Both the position numbers and the translations under genes were made by a program. Positions 12,301-22,318 of a stretch of DNA of 64,000 nt are shown in pieces. The stretch is from positions 680,001 through 744,000 of the forward strand of contig JACVTC010000008.1 in the NCBI GenBank assembly GCA_016946835.1, given 5' to 3'. Below the pieces are notes generated by a model that made no database searches, was not told the origin of the DNA, and was given only the letters and a program-made list of their open reading frames with translations. The DNA comes from Neocallimastix lanati (nom. inval.). Taxonomy: Eukaryota; Neocallimastigomycota; Neocallimastigomycetes; Neocallimastigales; Neocallimastigaceae. Position 1 is the first letter of the stretch; every line of letters begins with the position of its first letter.

Positions 12301-14775
12301 TGGATTCATTCCCTGAGCGTTATTTTGATTAACATTAAGAATGAAGTCATGTTGATCGGCATAATCAATCAATAATTTTGTCATTTCCATATTTTTATTA
12401 TAAATACTATTGATGAGTGAACTATCATTATCCTTACTTCTTTTATCTACGACTAAAACTATATGTTTTTCATTGGCATAATTGATTAATAAATTTACCA
12501 TGGCGATATTATTTCTTTTAGTAGCAAAAAGGATAGGAGTCCATCCCATTTTATTTTCTTCATTAATTTCCAACAATGAATTATTTTTATCAGCATAATT
12601 ATTTAATAATTTAACAATAGTAATATTATTTCTACTGATAGCATAGAGAAGCGGTGACCATCCTTCCTTATTTTTCCCATTAAAATCTAAGAGGATATTT
12701 TTTTCATTGGCATATTTAATGATTAATTGGGTCATTTCCACATTATTTTTATTAGCACTTAATAGGAGAGGGTAATCTCCATTACTATTAGTTTCATTCA
12801 TATCAAAAGTAATGTTATATTTATTACCATATAAAAACAATATTTTCAACATTTCAGTATTGCCTCTTTCAATACAATATAAAAGCGGAGACCACTGATA
12901 TTCATCTTTTTCATTAACTTCTAAAATTATATTATTTTTTTTGGAATAATTTATCAAGAGTTCAGTGAATTTTATATTATTATTATAAATACTATAGAGT
13001 AGAGGATACCGTCCATAGGTACTTTTTTCATTAATATCTAAAATGATATCATTTCGATTGGCATAGTCAATCAACAATTTTGCGATCTCAATATTATTTT
13101 CTATACAACACTTTAAAAGTGGATTATTACCTATATTATTTTTTTCATTAATTTCCAAAGTGATATTATTACTATCTGCATAGTCCATCAGTAGCTTTGT
13201 CATTTCTACATTTTCATTTTTAATACATACTAAGAGAGGATTGTTGCCATAATTATTTTTTTCATTAATTTCTAAAGTAATATCATTTTCATTGGCATAA
13301 TCAACTAATAATTTTGTCATTTTAAGATCACACTTTTTAATACTCATTAACAATGGATACCATCCTTCCTTATCTTTTTCATTCATTTCCAATCCAATAA
13401 TATTTAAATTAGAATAATCGATTAAGCTTTGTACGATTTCGAAATTATGATTTTTCATGCTGGATAGCAGAGGATACCATCCTTCCTTATTTTTTTCATT
13501 AATTTCCAAGATAATATCGTTAGCATTAGCGTAATCGATGAGCAGTTGCGTTATTTCCTTATTATTATTATGACAACTATGTAGGAGAGGATACCATCCC
13601 TTCTTATTTTTTCCATTTATTTCTAAAGTAATATTATTTTTATTGGCATAGTCTAGGATTACTTTAGTCATTTCAATATTATTTCTATTAACACTCAATA
13701 AAAGTGGACTATCTCCACTATAATTTCTGTCATTTATATTTAAAACAATATGCTTTTTATCGGCATAATCAATGATTTGCCGGACCAAATCAATACTATT
13801 TTTACTGACACAAAACAGTAAAGGATACCATCCACGTCTATTTTTTTCATTCAATTGTAAAATTACATTATTCTTATAGGCATAATTAATTAAAAGTTTG
13901 ATCATTTCATCATTATTATTAATCATACTCCATAGGAGTGGCGAATTTCCTTCTTTACTTTTATTATTCATTTCCAAAATAATACCATTTTTATTGGCAT
14001 AGTCCATTATTAATTTTGTTAATACTATATTGTTTTTTTTAGTACTGTAAAAAATTGGATTATATACAGTTTTAGTATCATCATATATTGCTATCATGAT
14101 ATCATTTTTTTTTGAGTAATTAATTAATAATTTTGTCATTTCGGTATTATTTTTATTTATACTACATACAAAAGGATACCATCCAATATTATTTTTTCCA
14201 TTAATATCTAAAATTATATTATGTTCATTAGCATAGTCGATCAATAATTTAGTCATTTTTATATTATTTTTGTCGAGTGATGATAAGAGAGGAAAGTCTC
14301 CATCCTTATTTTTTTCATTGATGTTTAAAACAATATTATTTTTATTAGCGTAGTTTATGATTAATTTAACCATTTCCAGGGTACTTTTACGAATACCACA
14401 CAATAGAGGATACCATTCCTCATTATTCTTTTCATTTATATCTAATTTTATATTTTTTTGATTTGCATATTCCACTAATAATTTAGTATTTTTAATATTA
14501 TTTCTATCGATACTGTATAGAAGAGGAAACCATCCATCACTACTTTTTTCATTAATTTCTAAAATAATATTATTTTTATGAGCATAATCTATTATTAATT
14601 TTGTCATTTCCACATTATTGTTGCTCATACTACATAAAAATGGATACCATCCTTTTTCATTCTTTACATTAATTAATATAACTTCACCATTATCATTAGC
14701 TTCATCTATTACCGATTGTAATTCCTTTATATTATTATTTATTGCTGCTGAAAGAAATTTATCAGATACATTCAT
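9325..14775 (-). CDS. Giant two-part ankyrin-repeat protein (1816 aa)
   Basis: One uninterrupted 1816-codon frame. Residues about 15-1180 are some 29-30 tandem repeats with a 39-residue period, consensus like M-T-K-L-L-I-D-Y-A-N-K-N-N-I-I-L-E-I-N-E then K-N-K-x-G-W-Y-P-L-L-x-S-I-x-x-N-N-I-E. This is an ankyrin unit (G-x-x-P-L-L replacing G-x-T-P-L-H) with about six extra residues in the segment between repeats. An Asn/Asp/Glu/Lys low-complexity linker follows (DNA 11035-11170). Then come about eleven classical 33-residue ankyrin repeats with TPLHIAC and TALHIAC motifs (DNA about 10900-9500), interrupted by an acidic loop and a Gln-Ser tract (DNA about 9901-9990). A basic tail ends the protein. 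No signal peptide or membrane helix is visible. Role: presumably an intracellular binding scaffold; the partner is unknown. The ATG at 14775 directly precedes the first repeat. Confidence 0.93.
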   Translation of the reverse strand: MNVSDKFLSAAINNNIKELQSVIDEANDNGEVILINVKNEKGWYPFLCSMSNNNVEMTKLIIDYAHKNNIILEINEKSSDGWFPLLYSIDRNNIKNTKLLVEYANQKNIKLDINEKNNEEWYPLLCGIRKSTLEMVKLIINYANKNNIVLNINEKNKDGDFPLLSSLDKNNIKMTKLLIDYANEHNIILDINGKNNIGWYPFVCSINKNNTEMTKLLINYSKKNDIMIAIYDDTKTVYNPIFYSTKKNNIVLTKLIMDYANKNGIILEMNNKSKEGNSPLLWSMINNNDEMIKLLINYAYKNNVILQLNEKNRRGWYPLLFCVSKNSIDLVRQIIDYADKKHIVLNINDRNYSGDSPLLLSVNRNNIEMTKVILDYANKNNITLEINGKNKKGWYPLLHSCHNNNKEITQLLIDYANANDIILEINEKNKEGWYPLLSSMKNHNFEIVQSLIDYSNLNIIGLEMNEKDKEGWYPLLMSIKKCDLKMTKLLVDYANENDITLEINEKNNYGNNPLLVCIKNENVEMTKLLMDYADSNNITLEINEKNNIGNNPLLKCCIENNIEIAKLLIDYANRNDIILDINEKSTYGRYPLLYSIYNNNIKFTELLINYSKKNNIILEVNEKDEYQWSPLLYCIERGNTEMLKILFLYGNKYNITFDMNETNSNGDYPLLLSANKNNVEMTQLIIKYANEKNILLDFNGKNKEGWSPLLYAISRNNITIVKLLNNYADKNNSLLEINEENKMGWTPILFATKRNNIAMVNLLINYANEKHIVLVVDKRSKDNDSSLINSIYNKNMEMTKLLIDYADQHDFILNVNQNNAQGMNPFNTCIFKNNIEMAQIIIDYANQHDIVLDLNHKNERGWNSLFFSTVRNISFMQMVIDYANEKQIILNVNVTNRNNWTPLMLCSVKSEVEMARKLIAYADQNNIDLKLNKTNYRKKNSLLLSIEENCIEMLQLLIDYANRKNIILEINIKPYKGETPIFTSLEKNTLEMTKLLMDYADKNDIILNINERNASEDTVLHLCTKLNNIEKMKLLFDYALRNNIILNINELNKAHWYPVLYAVKNNSIEVIKMLIHYANQNNLILKLNERNQDGWYPLLFSIENNSIEMTQLLIDYANENQFVLEMNEKNNNGDVPLLLSITKSSTNSLELSKLLINYANSKNIDLGLNDKDIENIIRKYFNRQSRHNLKISGKGYTVVDKETNNENDNKNNNKNDNKNDNKNDNGNNNENDNENDNENENENENEIESKDIGNQSHQDDQGYQVNQGKFDINENKKLIKLLLSNRMEIYSKMGKTLFFVCCEHNYKYTIEFLLQENLAKIDETDKNNLNTPLHIACQHGHLNTVKLLIEKGIDVNSLNEHQETPLHLACRMKYDKIVGVLLNEHANADLQTDKGKTALHLACETNNVNMVKLLLRNHVNIFKTDEDGNMPIHIACEKGYVNVVKELLKKRHYSKVEKEDKLEEEVFELEEPEAIINHQNQQGWSLLHTACKNGSIEIVRLLLKNKADIELSTNENKTALHIACESGNLLLVRCLLNENANIYSKTNENKVPLHIACEMGYSEIVNELLEKVRITNDINNNYINIRFYENKEHFQSQSQSQSQSQFQSQSQSQSQSQSQSQSQSQSNKKINEDEWDNGKTALHIACERGYTDVVSVLLNNKASLDCKTSRCKVTPLIIACKCSRKDSNKEIVVELLNEMISQFYDKGEQEKYKKLINFKSQGWSALHFAVYFNNPKIVQELLNCGVDYKDQVEKDLYRDGMMNLKAKQIASKRHLNHIVKILEEKRHEDNKKRIEKKLISGGKTLAKIVVNRLISL
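9898..9996 (-). repeat. In-frame Gln-Ser coding hexanucleotide repeat
   Basis: GATTGA / GATTGT units on the plus strand, read on the minus strand as alternating Gln-Ser inside the C-terminal ankyrin domain of the giant ankyrin gene. Probably variable in length between strains. Confidence 0.85.
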
Positions 14776-16337
14776 TCTAAATATATATTGAATTGTTTTA
14801 TATTATAAATAAATTCTGTGATAGATATTGTTACTGTTATTATAAATTATTATTTTATTGTATTGTACTATTTGATATACCTTTTATCGAATTTGATTAC
14901 TTATAAATTATTCTATTATTTGATAGTATTAGTATTATTAGTATTCTATATATACATATTTATACTTTTTATACATACATTGAATTTAATAATTCAATAA
15001 ATAAAAAATCATTACATACATTTTTTTTTTTTTTTTTTTTTTATTATAAATATTTTAAAATGTTAAATATCTATCTATAATTAATATCATTAATTTATTT
15101 ACTTTTTTCATAATTTATCATTTTTTTAATTAATATAATTCAATTAAATACATTAAAATATATAATAAAACAAAAAAAAAAATTTGTTTTTTTTTGTAAA
15201 TGAAAATTAAATTCATGAAAAGTATCAACCATCCAATCATATTCAATCGAATTATTACACAAACCTAATAATTTAAGTTTTTGAATTAAAAATCAATAAA
15301 ATATAAAGACTTTTGGTTTTTATTAATAAAATATCAATTTTTTCTATTATAATTAGTATTATTATTAGTATTATCTAAATGGTTATAAAATAGCTATTTA
15401 TAATCTTTTCTTTTAATTACACTTTTTTTTACTTATAATAATTGTAAATTATTAGAATTTTTATTTGAAATTGAATGCCTCTTTATATATATTTCTTGTT
15501 GTGAATACTTAATAACTAAATTATAGTGCTGCATAAAATGATATCATAGTCAAATATATCTTTTTAATAATGTGCAAATTAGTTTTGATTGAAATGAAGA
15601 TTGAAAAATTATAAAATTAAAATTTTTGAATATCATAAAATTCTCACCTCTTTTTTGTTTTATGTTATTCTGATGCATCAGTAATTTTTAGTAAGTGTTA
15701 CTATATCAATATTTAATTATTTAATTATACTTATTATTTGAGATCGAGTTGATATATAAAACTCGTTTCTTGAGAAACTTCATTAAATATATGCTAAAGT
15801 TTTATATCTAAAAGAATTGATCTTTTTTTTATTTTTTCCTCTTTAAATTTTCTTATATTTTTGTTATAGATATAGATGCATCAAATTCTTTTTCGAGATG
15901 ATTATGTAAACCTACATATTTTAAAAGCCTATTCTTATCAAATAAAATAATGAAAGATTTAACACTTATTTAAAGTTTTATATTCAGTACATCTATAGAC
16001 CTATAAGACCTATATATTCTTGAATTTTTTTTTTTTTTTTATTTTTTTTATTTTTATTTTTATTTTTGGATGAAAGATTATTTATATATATAAATATTTT
16101 TTTGTTAATATATAAATTGTTCATTTCCTCGATTGGTTTCACTAATTTTAATTTTTATGTTTTAATTCATTTTTAATTAAAATTTTTAATTAAATTTTTT
16201 AATGAGTAATATTTAATTATATATACTTTAAAAAAGTGTTTATTAAATTATATTATTTTTTTTAATGTTTAAAAAAAAAAAAAAAAAAAAATAAAATACC
16301 TATTTAATTATTTATTATTTATATTAATTTATTTATT
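14776..16337. other. AT-rich intergenic DNA
   Basis: AT-rich with poly-T runs at 15021-15042 and 16027-16049. The stretch 15480-15960 is somewhat less AT-rich and may be an old mobile-element relic, but no frame gave a recognisable motif. Confidence 0.6.
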
Positions 16338-16675
16338 ATGAACACCAAAATGTATTGAGTATTCTTTTTAAAGTTTATCATTAAAAATTTCACGAGCTTT
16401 AGAAGGTAGATATTAACTAATGAATTAAAGGCACCTACAACGAATATCAAGAATATCAATGTTATTATTTTTTGTTAAATACATTATAAATAAAAACAAA
16501 ATTAAAAGTTTTTTTTTTTTTTTTTAGGTCAAAAAAAGCAATAAAGGTAATAAATCATTAAATTTCCTTTTTTTTTTTTTTGTCAAATTTCACCAATGGA
16601 GACAAGTAAACCGATACGTTCTTCTATATTTTTAAAATCAAATTGTTCTATTCTAATAATTCCATGAGAAAAAAA
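16338..16675 (-). mobile_element. Fragment of LINE-type reverse transcriptase
   Basis: The sequence closely follows the reverse-transcriptase region at about 54970-55285 of the long element on the right, in the same orientation. Shared stretches include the acacc...tgtattg...attctttt...aagttta.cattaaa block, the cacgagcttt block, the ggtcaa.aaa.gca block and the caaattgttct..tctaataattcca block. It covers the region from the catalytic LDLKKAYD block to the RGVRQG block, with two poly-T insertions (about 16508-16526 and 16569-16581). No open frame remains. Confidence 0.8.
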
Positions 16676-17059
16676 AAAAAAAAAAAAAAAAAAACATAAT
16701 TTGAAATTCTTATATGATCTTTGTTAAGATTATTACACTACATATGTAATAATCTATATAAATATATTATTTAATATTATTAATAATATATAATTAAATA
16801 AACATAATATTATTATTTTATAAAACAATTATTTCAATAATTATATTTTTTTAAAGTGCTAAATATTAAATAAATATAAATAATCCCTATTTAGTTTATT
16901 GACTTTTACTATATAAGATATTATTATCGATGTATTGAGTGATTTAGTAACATTCTAAAATTTATCAATTTATTAAAGCAAATAGAACTCTAAATTTTGA
17001 TATTAGCCTTACCCTAGGTTTGGTTACTCTACCTTACTCTATCCTAATATGTTGTATTT

Positions 17060-18030
17060 TAATAATATTTGGAGAAACTCCTTAATATAGATCCTACTCC
17101 TAAACTAGCTCCTCCTGTCGAGGTTAAACAAATGAAATTGAAGCCATTGTTAATGGAATTATCAAGTTCAAGAAAGCTTCATCTCTAAAGAAGAATTTAA
17201 AAATTTTATCAAAGATCTCGATAATCAAATTTCAGAATATCTTATACCAAATTACAAAGTTAGCAGTCAAAGACTTCTTTCAGAGGACCCTTCATTTAAC
17301 ATCTACAAGACGTGAACCTAATTATGATATTTATAATAAGAAATAATATTTTTTAGTGATGGCAAAAAATAGTTCCTGATCCAGGTCTATTTAATGGTAA
17401 TATAAGAAAAATTGATATTTTTTTTTGTCAATTTTGTGAGGATCATTATGGGATTTCTCCAAGTTTTGGTGAACCAAAAAAATCACTTAAGATTAAATTT
17501 AAAATATCTCGTTTAAGAGATGGTACAAGAAATTAGTACCTAGTGAGATATAATGATGATGAACCACCTGCTACATTAAAAGAATTAACAAATTAACAGT
17601 TGAAACATACTAATAATAGTAATAATAATAATAATAATAATAACAAAAAATATAATAATAACAACAATTCAAAAAACATAAGTATAGGACTTCATCTTGA
17701 ATTCTATTCTATAAAAAATGAAAAAAATTATTAATTATACTATTTCAACAATTGATTTAGTTTCTAAATAAAGCCAACCATCTAATTTTCATTTATACAA
17801 TTCCAATATTCCAATAAAATATTTAATTTTTATACAAATAATAATAATTTGAAGAAAAAAAAAAATTAACAAATAAATCTATGATAGATTCAGGCTCATT
17901 TTGTAATTTTATTTCAGAACAATAATTAAAAAAATTAAATCTTAAAAAGAAATAAATAAAAAAACAAAATTTTAATCAAGGAAATTTGTAGTATAATTAT
18001 TCAGGTTGACCAGTATGTTTCACACAATTT
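17060..18030 (+). mobile_element. Decayed Ty3/gypsy-type gag and protease region
   Basis: Plus-strand fragments read like gypsy gag followed by retropepsin, with stops and frame changes. A gag-like stretch VPDPGLFNGNIRKIDIFF...FCEDHYGISPSF is at about 17370-17470 and a Ser/Asn-rich linker at about 17600-17690. The aspartic protease active site reads MIDSGSFCNFISEQ followed by LKKLNLKK at about 17880-17945, which matches the usual I-D-S-G-A-x-x-N-F-I pattern. No reverse transcriptase or LTR was recognised. The gag part is a weaker call than the protease site. Confidence 0.6.
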
Positions 18031-18416
18031 TCAAACCTAATTTAAAACAAAAAAAAAAAAAAAAAAAATTGATAATGATAGAAATAATAAAACTTTAAAA
18101 TTCAATAAAGAATTATAATTATTATAATTATAATTTCTTAATTTATACTTTTTTATCCATTAAAGATACTGATTATAAATAAAGATCCTAGTATTAATGA
18201 TTTTCTTCCTCATTACTAAGATCTAAAAAATAAAAAAACTTTTATATTTACAGTTTATCCTTTCTACTTTAAAGTTTTACTAACATTAAAATGAATTGAA
18301 TATTAATGGATTAATATTATGAATATTTTTTTCTTTTCATTATATTATTATTACTTATTTTAATATTTTAATATATATATATAACACTTTTTTAATATCA
18401 GGAATATTCAATTGAA
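18031..18416. other. AT-rich DNA after the gypsy relic
   Basis: AT-rich sequence with a poly-A run (18048-18068). It may be a continuation of the decayed element, but no protein motif is readable. Confidence 0.5.
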
Positions 18417-18705
18417 TTATATTTCTATATGATAATTATATTTCTATATGATAATTATATTTCTATATGATAATTATATTTCTATATGATAATTATATTT
18501 ATATATGATAATTATATTTCTATATGATAATTATATTTCTATATGATAATTATATTTCTATATGATAATTATATTTCTATATGATAATTATATTTCTATA
18601 TGATAATTATATTTCTATATGATAATTATATTTCTATATGATAATTATATTTCTATATGATAATTATATTTCTATATGATAATTATATTTCTAAATGATA
18701 ATTTC
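18417..18705. repeat. 19-bp minisatellite, about 15 copies
   Basis: Near-perfect head-to-tail copies of a 19-bp unit, atatttctatatgataatt. One copy at about 18495 carries tatatttatat and the last copy carries ctaaatg. The high identity points to recent expansion. Confidence 0.95.
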
Positions 18706-18929
18706 AACTGAAAAGTAAGTTAACATTTCAATATATTTATTAATAAAAAAAAATTTTTTACAGTAATTTCTATATGTATGAACTAATTAAATAATTTTTT
18801 ATTTATTTTTATTAATATTATCATTACTAATTAATATTATTAATTATTATTTAATACTATCATGTAATAATTATTTATTATTATTAAAATCAGAATCATT
18901 TTTTCTTTGACTAAGATTAAACATTACTA

Positions 18930-19165
18930 TTATTAACTTTATTAATATCATTATTTTTTATTAATATCATTTTTTTTATTAATATCATTTTTTTTATTAA
19001 TATTATTATTTTTATTAATATCATTATTTTTGTTAATATCATTATTTTTATTAATATTATTATTTTTATTAATATCATTATTTTTATTAATATCATTATT
19101 TTTATTAATATCATTATTTTTATTAATATCATTATTATTTTTATTAATATCGGTATTAATATCAA
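18930..19165. repeat. 18-bp minisatellite, about 12-13 copies
   Basis: Copies of an 18-bp unit, attaatatcattattttt, with small variants (attattattttt, gttaatatc). Because the unit is a multiple of three, the minus strand stays open as an Ile/Met/Lys repeat, which is an artefact and not a gene. Confidence 0.92.
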
Positions 19166-19608
19166 ATTAATTTATTCAATATTAGACATAAAAATTTTTT
19201 TGTTTTAAATAGTCATTATTATATATTATAGAAAATTAAATATTAAAATTTAATTAATGAGATGAATAAATACAAAAATATTTTTAAGTATATATTATAT
19301 ATAAATTTTTAATTATATAAATAATGAATTAATTTAAATCAAAAGTATAGATAGATATATATATATATATTTTTTTTTTCATTCTATCAATAATAATAAT
19401 AAAAAATTATATATATTTTTAAATATTCCATAATTATTTTTTTATAATCAGTAATATAATTTATTTTTTTTTTTTTAATTATTATTATTTTTATTATTTT
19501 TATTATTTATAATTTATTTTTTAATATTTTTTAATACAACATTACATAAAATCTAAATATTTATATGTAAATATTTATATTTTATTTAATATACATAATA
19601 AAATATAT

Positions 19609-19642
<34 letters not shown>

Positions 19643-19983
19643 CATTTTTCTTTAGTACTATATAATAAAATAATATTACATATAATAAATCTAAAATCTA
19701 AATATTTTACATTAAAAATATATGAAATTATCTTATTTATAAAATTTAAAATTTATTATATATATTATATATTATCTATTTGTAACTATATATATATTTT
19801 TTAATTTTTAATTTTTTCTTGTAATTCGTTTTTATTTTATAAATTTTTAATTTTATTATTTTCAATTTCTTTAATTATTTTTTTTTTATTTTATTTTATT
19901 TTGTTTAATTTTAGAGAAAATTAATTTTTCTAAAAAATATTTCATATTTAAAGTGTTTTGATATTTATTTACTGTTGTTGTTT
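19166..19983. other. AT-rich spacer downstream of the small secreted-protein gene
   Basis: A/T only stretches with poly-T (19612-19640) and a TA microsatellite. No gene seen. It contains the 3' flank of the minus-strand gene ending at 19984. Confidence 0.65.
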
Positions 19984-20523
19984 TTATAATTCATTAAGGC
20001 TATAATTGGTAACTTTAACAGTTAATTCACAATCGTCTTTAGTAAAGAATACAAACTTTTGAGCAGTAAGAGTATAACCTACAATTTCATCATTTTCAGT
20101 TTCATAATGAAGAATGAATGAATATTTACCATATTGTTTTTTAGTATTAAGAGCATATAAATCAGCTTTTACAAATTCAGTTTTTTCACTTAATACACAT
20201 TGACTTTCAAATTTTGTATCAAAAATTAATGAATATTCTTTTTCATCATCATTGAATACACAACTAATTTTTTTCGAAAAAATGTTTAATTTACAATCTT
20301 TTAATTCTTTATCATAATAGAATAAACTGTCTTCGAATTCACCTTTCTCATTGTAAATGTATTCAGTTTTAGAAGCCATTAATTTATTGTCATCTCTATC
20401 TTCGAGATTGTATTCAGTAGGTAAAGTAATATCTCCTTTAGAAAAAGCAACACGACAATTGACTGTACTCCATTGAAAAGCGCAGAACATAATTAAACAA
20501 ATAACAAAACTAATAGATTTCAT
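19984..20523 (-). CDS. Small secreted Cys-containing protein, unknown family
   Basis: A 179-codon intronless gene. Residues 1 to about 22 form a clear signal peptide: Lys2, hydrophobic core ISFVICLIMFCAF, polar end. The mature part has four cysteines well spaced (C77, C88, C109, C165) plus one at C23 near the predicted cleavage site, which would allow two disulfides. It alternates short beta-prone segments (EYIYNEKGEFEDSLFYYD, YSFILHYETENDEIVGYTLT), suggesting a small beta-sandwich. No transmembrane anchor, dockerin or known catalytic motif is visible. I do not recognise the family. It is likely exported to the cell surface, the wall or the medium; any effector or wall role would be a guess. 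The ATG at 20523 is the only one placing the signal peptide in frame. Confidence 0.8.
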   Translation of the reverse strand: MKSISFVICLIMFCAFQWSTVNCRVAFSKGDITLPTEYNLEDRDDNKLMASKTEYIYNEKGEFEDSLFYYDKELKDCKLNIFSKKISCVFNDDEKEYSLIFDTKFESQCVLSEKTEFVKADLYALNTKKQYGKYSFILHYETENDEIVGYTLTAQKFVFFTKDDCELTVKVTNYSLNEL

Positions 20524-21240
20524 TTTTACCTCTTTTTTTTTTTTAATTTAATTTAATTTAATTTAATTCAATTTATTTTATTTTATTTATTTTACTATTT
20601 TTTTTTTATTTTTTTATTTTTTATATTTTATATTTTATTTTTTATCTTCTAAAATAAAAAAAAAAATTCTTTTAAACATTTTCTCTCTCTTTAAATATAA
20701 TTTTTTTTATTATTATATATATGTAATATATGTTTTAATTTTTTTATTATTTATTATTTATTATTATTTATTATTTATTATTTATTATTATTTATTATTA
20801 ATTAATTAACAAGTATTTTTTATTTATTATTTGTTATTTATTCATTTATTAATTATTAAAATTTTTTTTATTTTTTTATATATTTTTTGTTTTATTTTTT
20901 TTATTTTAAAAATAAAGTTTTTGTTTATAAATAAAAATTAAAACTTACATATAATAAACTCAATTAATAATATATTTAAAGTATATAATCAATATAAAAT
21001 TCAATCTACTGTAATAAAAAAACTTTATTTCTATAAAATATATTTATATATAAAACATTTTTATTATGTATATAAAAAATAGAATAAATTTACATATATA
21101 AATAATCCATTTTAATATATGTCAAAAAAATAATTATAATTTAATTATTTATAAACAAAAAATATTTAATATTATATAGAAACTTTATTTATTATTTTTT
21201 TTTGAACAAATGAAATATCTTTCCATTTATAAAAAATAAA
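20524..21240. other. AT-rich spacer upstream of the secreted-protein gene
   Basis: AT-rich, with TTTAA repeats directly upstream of the ATG and short ATTATTT runs (20740-20800). No gene seen. Confidence 0.6.
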
Positions 21241-21345
21241 TAAACAAATAAATATTAAATTAAATAAATAACTATTAAATTAAATAAATAACTATTAAAT
21301 TAAATAAATAAAAATTAAATTAAATAAATAACTATTAAATTAAAT
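21241..21345. repeat. 20-bp tandem repeat, about 4-5 copies
   Basis: Copies of a 20-bp unit, taaataactattaaattaaa, with one copy carrying aaaaatt in place of aactatt. Confidence 0.85.
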
Positions 21346-21477
21346 GAATAAATAAATAATAATTTAATAATAATTTAAATAAATATATAAATAATAAAGT
21401 AAATAAATAAATATCATATAAATAAATAAATATCAATGTAAATAAATAAATAAATAATTATTTTAAATAAATAAATA

Positions 21478-21765
21478 ATATTTTATATTTTATATTTTAT
21501 ATTTTATATTTTATATTTTATATTTTATATTTTATATTTTATATTTCTATATTTTTTATTTTATATTTTATATTTCAAATTTTATATTTTATATTTTATA
21601 TTTTATATTTTATATTTTTTATTTTATATTTTATATTTTATATTTCTATATTTCTATATTTTATATTTTATATTTTATATTTCTATATTTTATATTTTAT
21701 ATTTTATATTTTATATTTCTATATTTTATATTTTATATTTTATATTTTATATTATATATTTAATA
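21478..21765. repeat. 7-bp atatttt tandem array
   Basis: Array built on a 7-bp atatttt unit, interrupted several times by tatttctatatttt variants. Only A, T and an occasional C. Confidence 0.88.
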
Positions 21766-22318
21766 ATTATTATCTCTTTTATTATTTATTAAATATTATT
21801 TATTTATTATCTTTTGATTATTTGCTCTTCAAATTGTTTTGTTGATGTTTGATTGATATTTCGCTGTTTCTTTTTAATATAAATTATCAGTTGAACAAAT
21901 AATTAATCATTGAAGTATGAATAATTAATTATATGACATTGTAAATAAATGAATAAATTTCAACAATAACCATTAAATATTAATGGAGCCATTCATTCCC
22001 TTTTCATATTCACTCATTCTTATTCTTTCTTTTAAAAAAATTTTTTGATTTCTTCTTTCGTTTTTTTTTTTTTTTTTTTTTTTTTAATTTTTTGATTTTT
22101 ATTAACGGCTCATTAAAAATAAAAAAAAGTTTAAAAATAAAAAAAATTATTATTATTTATTTTGTGTTCAATTTTATCACCAATAAATTTAAATTAAAAA
22201 TTTTTTATTTCTATTTTTTAATTTATTAAATTTTAATTTAAAATAAAAGTTTTATTATATCTTTTTTTTTAATTTAAATGATTTAAACTTTAATTATTAT
22301 TAAAATTACTTAAAATTT
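21766..22318. other. AT-rich intergenic DNA
   Basis: AT-rich with a poly-T run (about 22061-22085). The slightly richer part 21820-22030 shows no coding motif. Confidence 0.6.

Noticed and set aside
15480-15960. Less AT-rich stretch considered as a copia RT or RNase H relic on the minus strand
   Set aside because: Only very weak partial resemblances; no run of motifs in order could be found.
18917-19165. Open minus-strand frame of repeated Ile/Met/Lys
   Set aside because: It exists only because the 18-bp minisatellite unit is a multiple of three.
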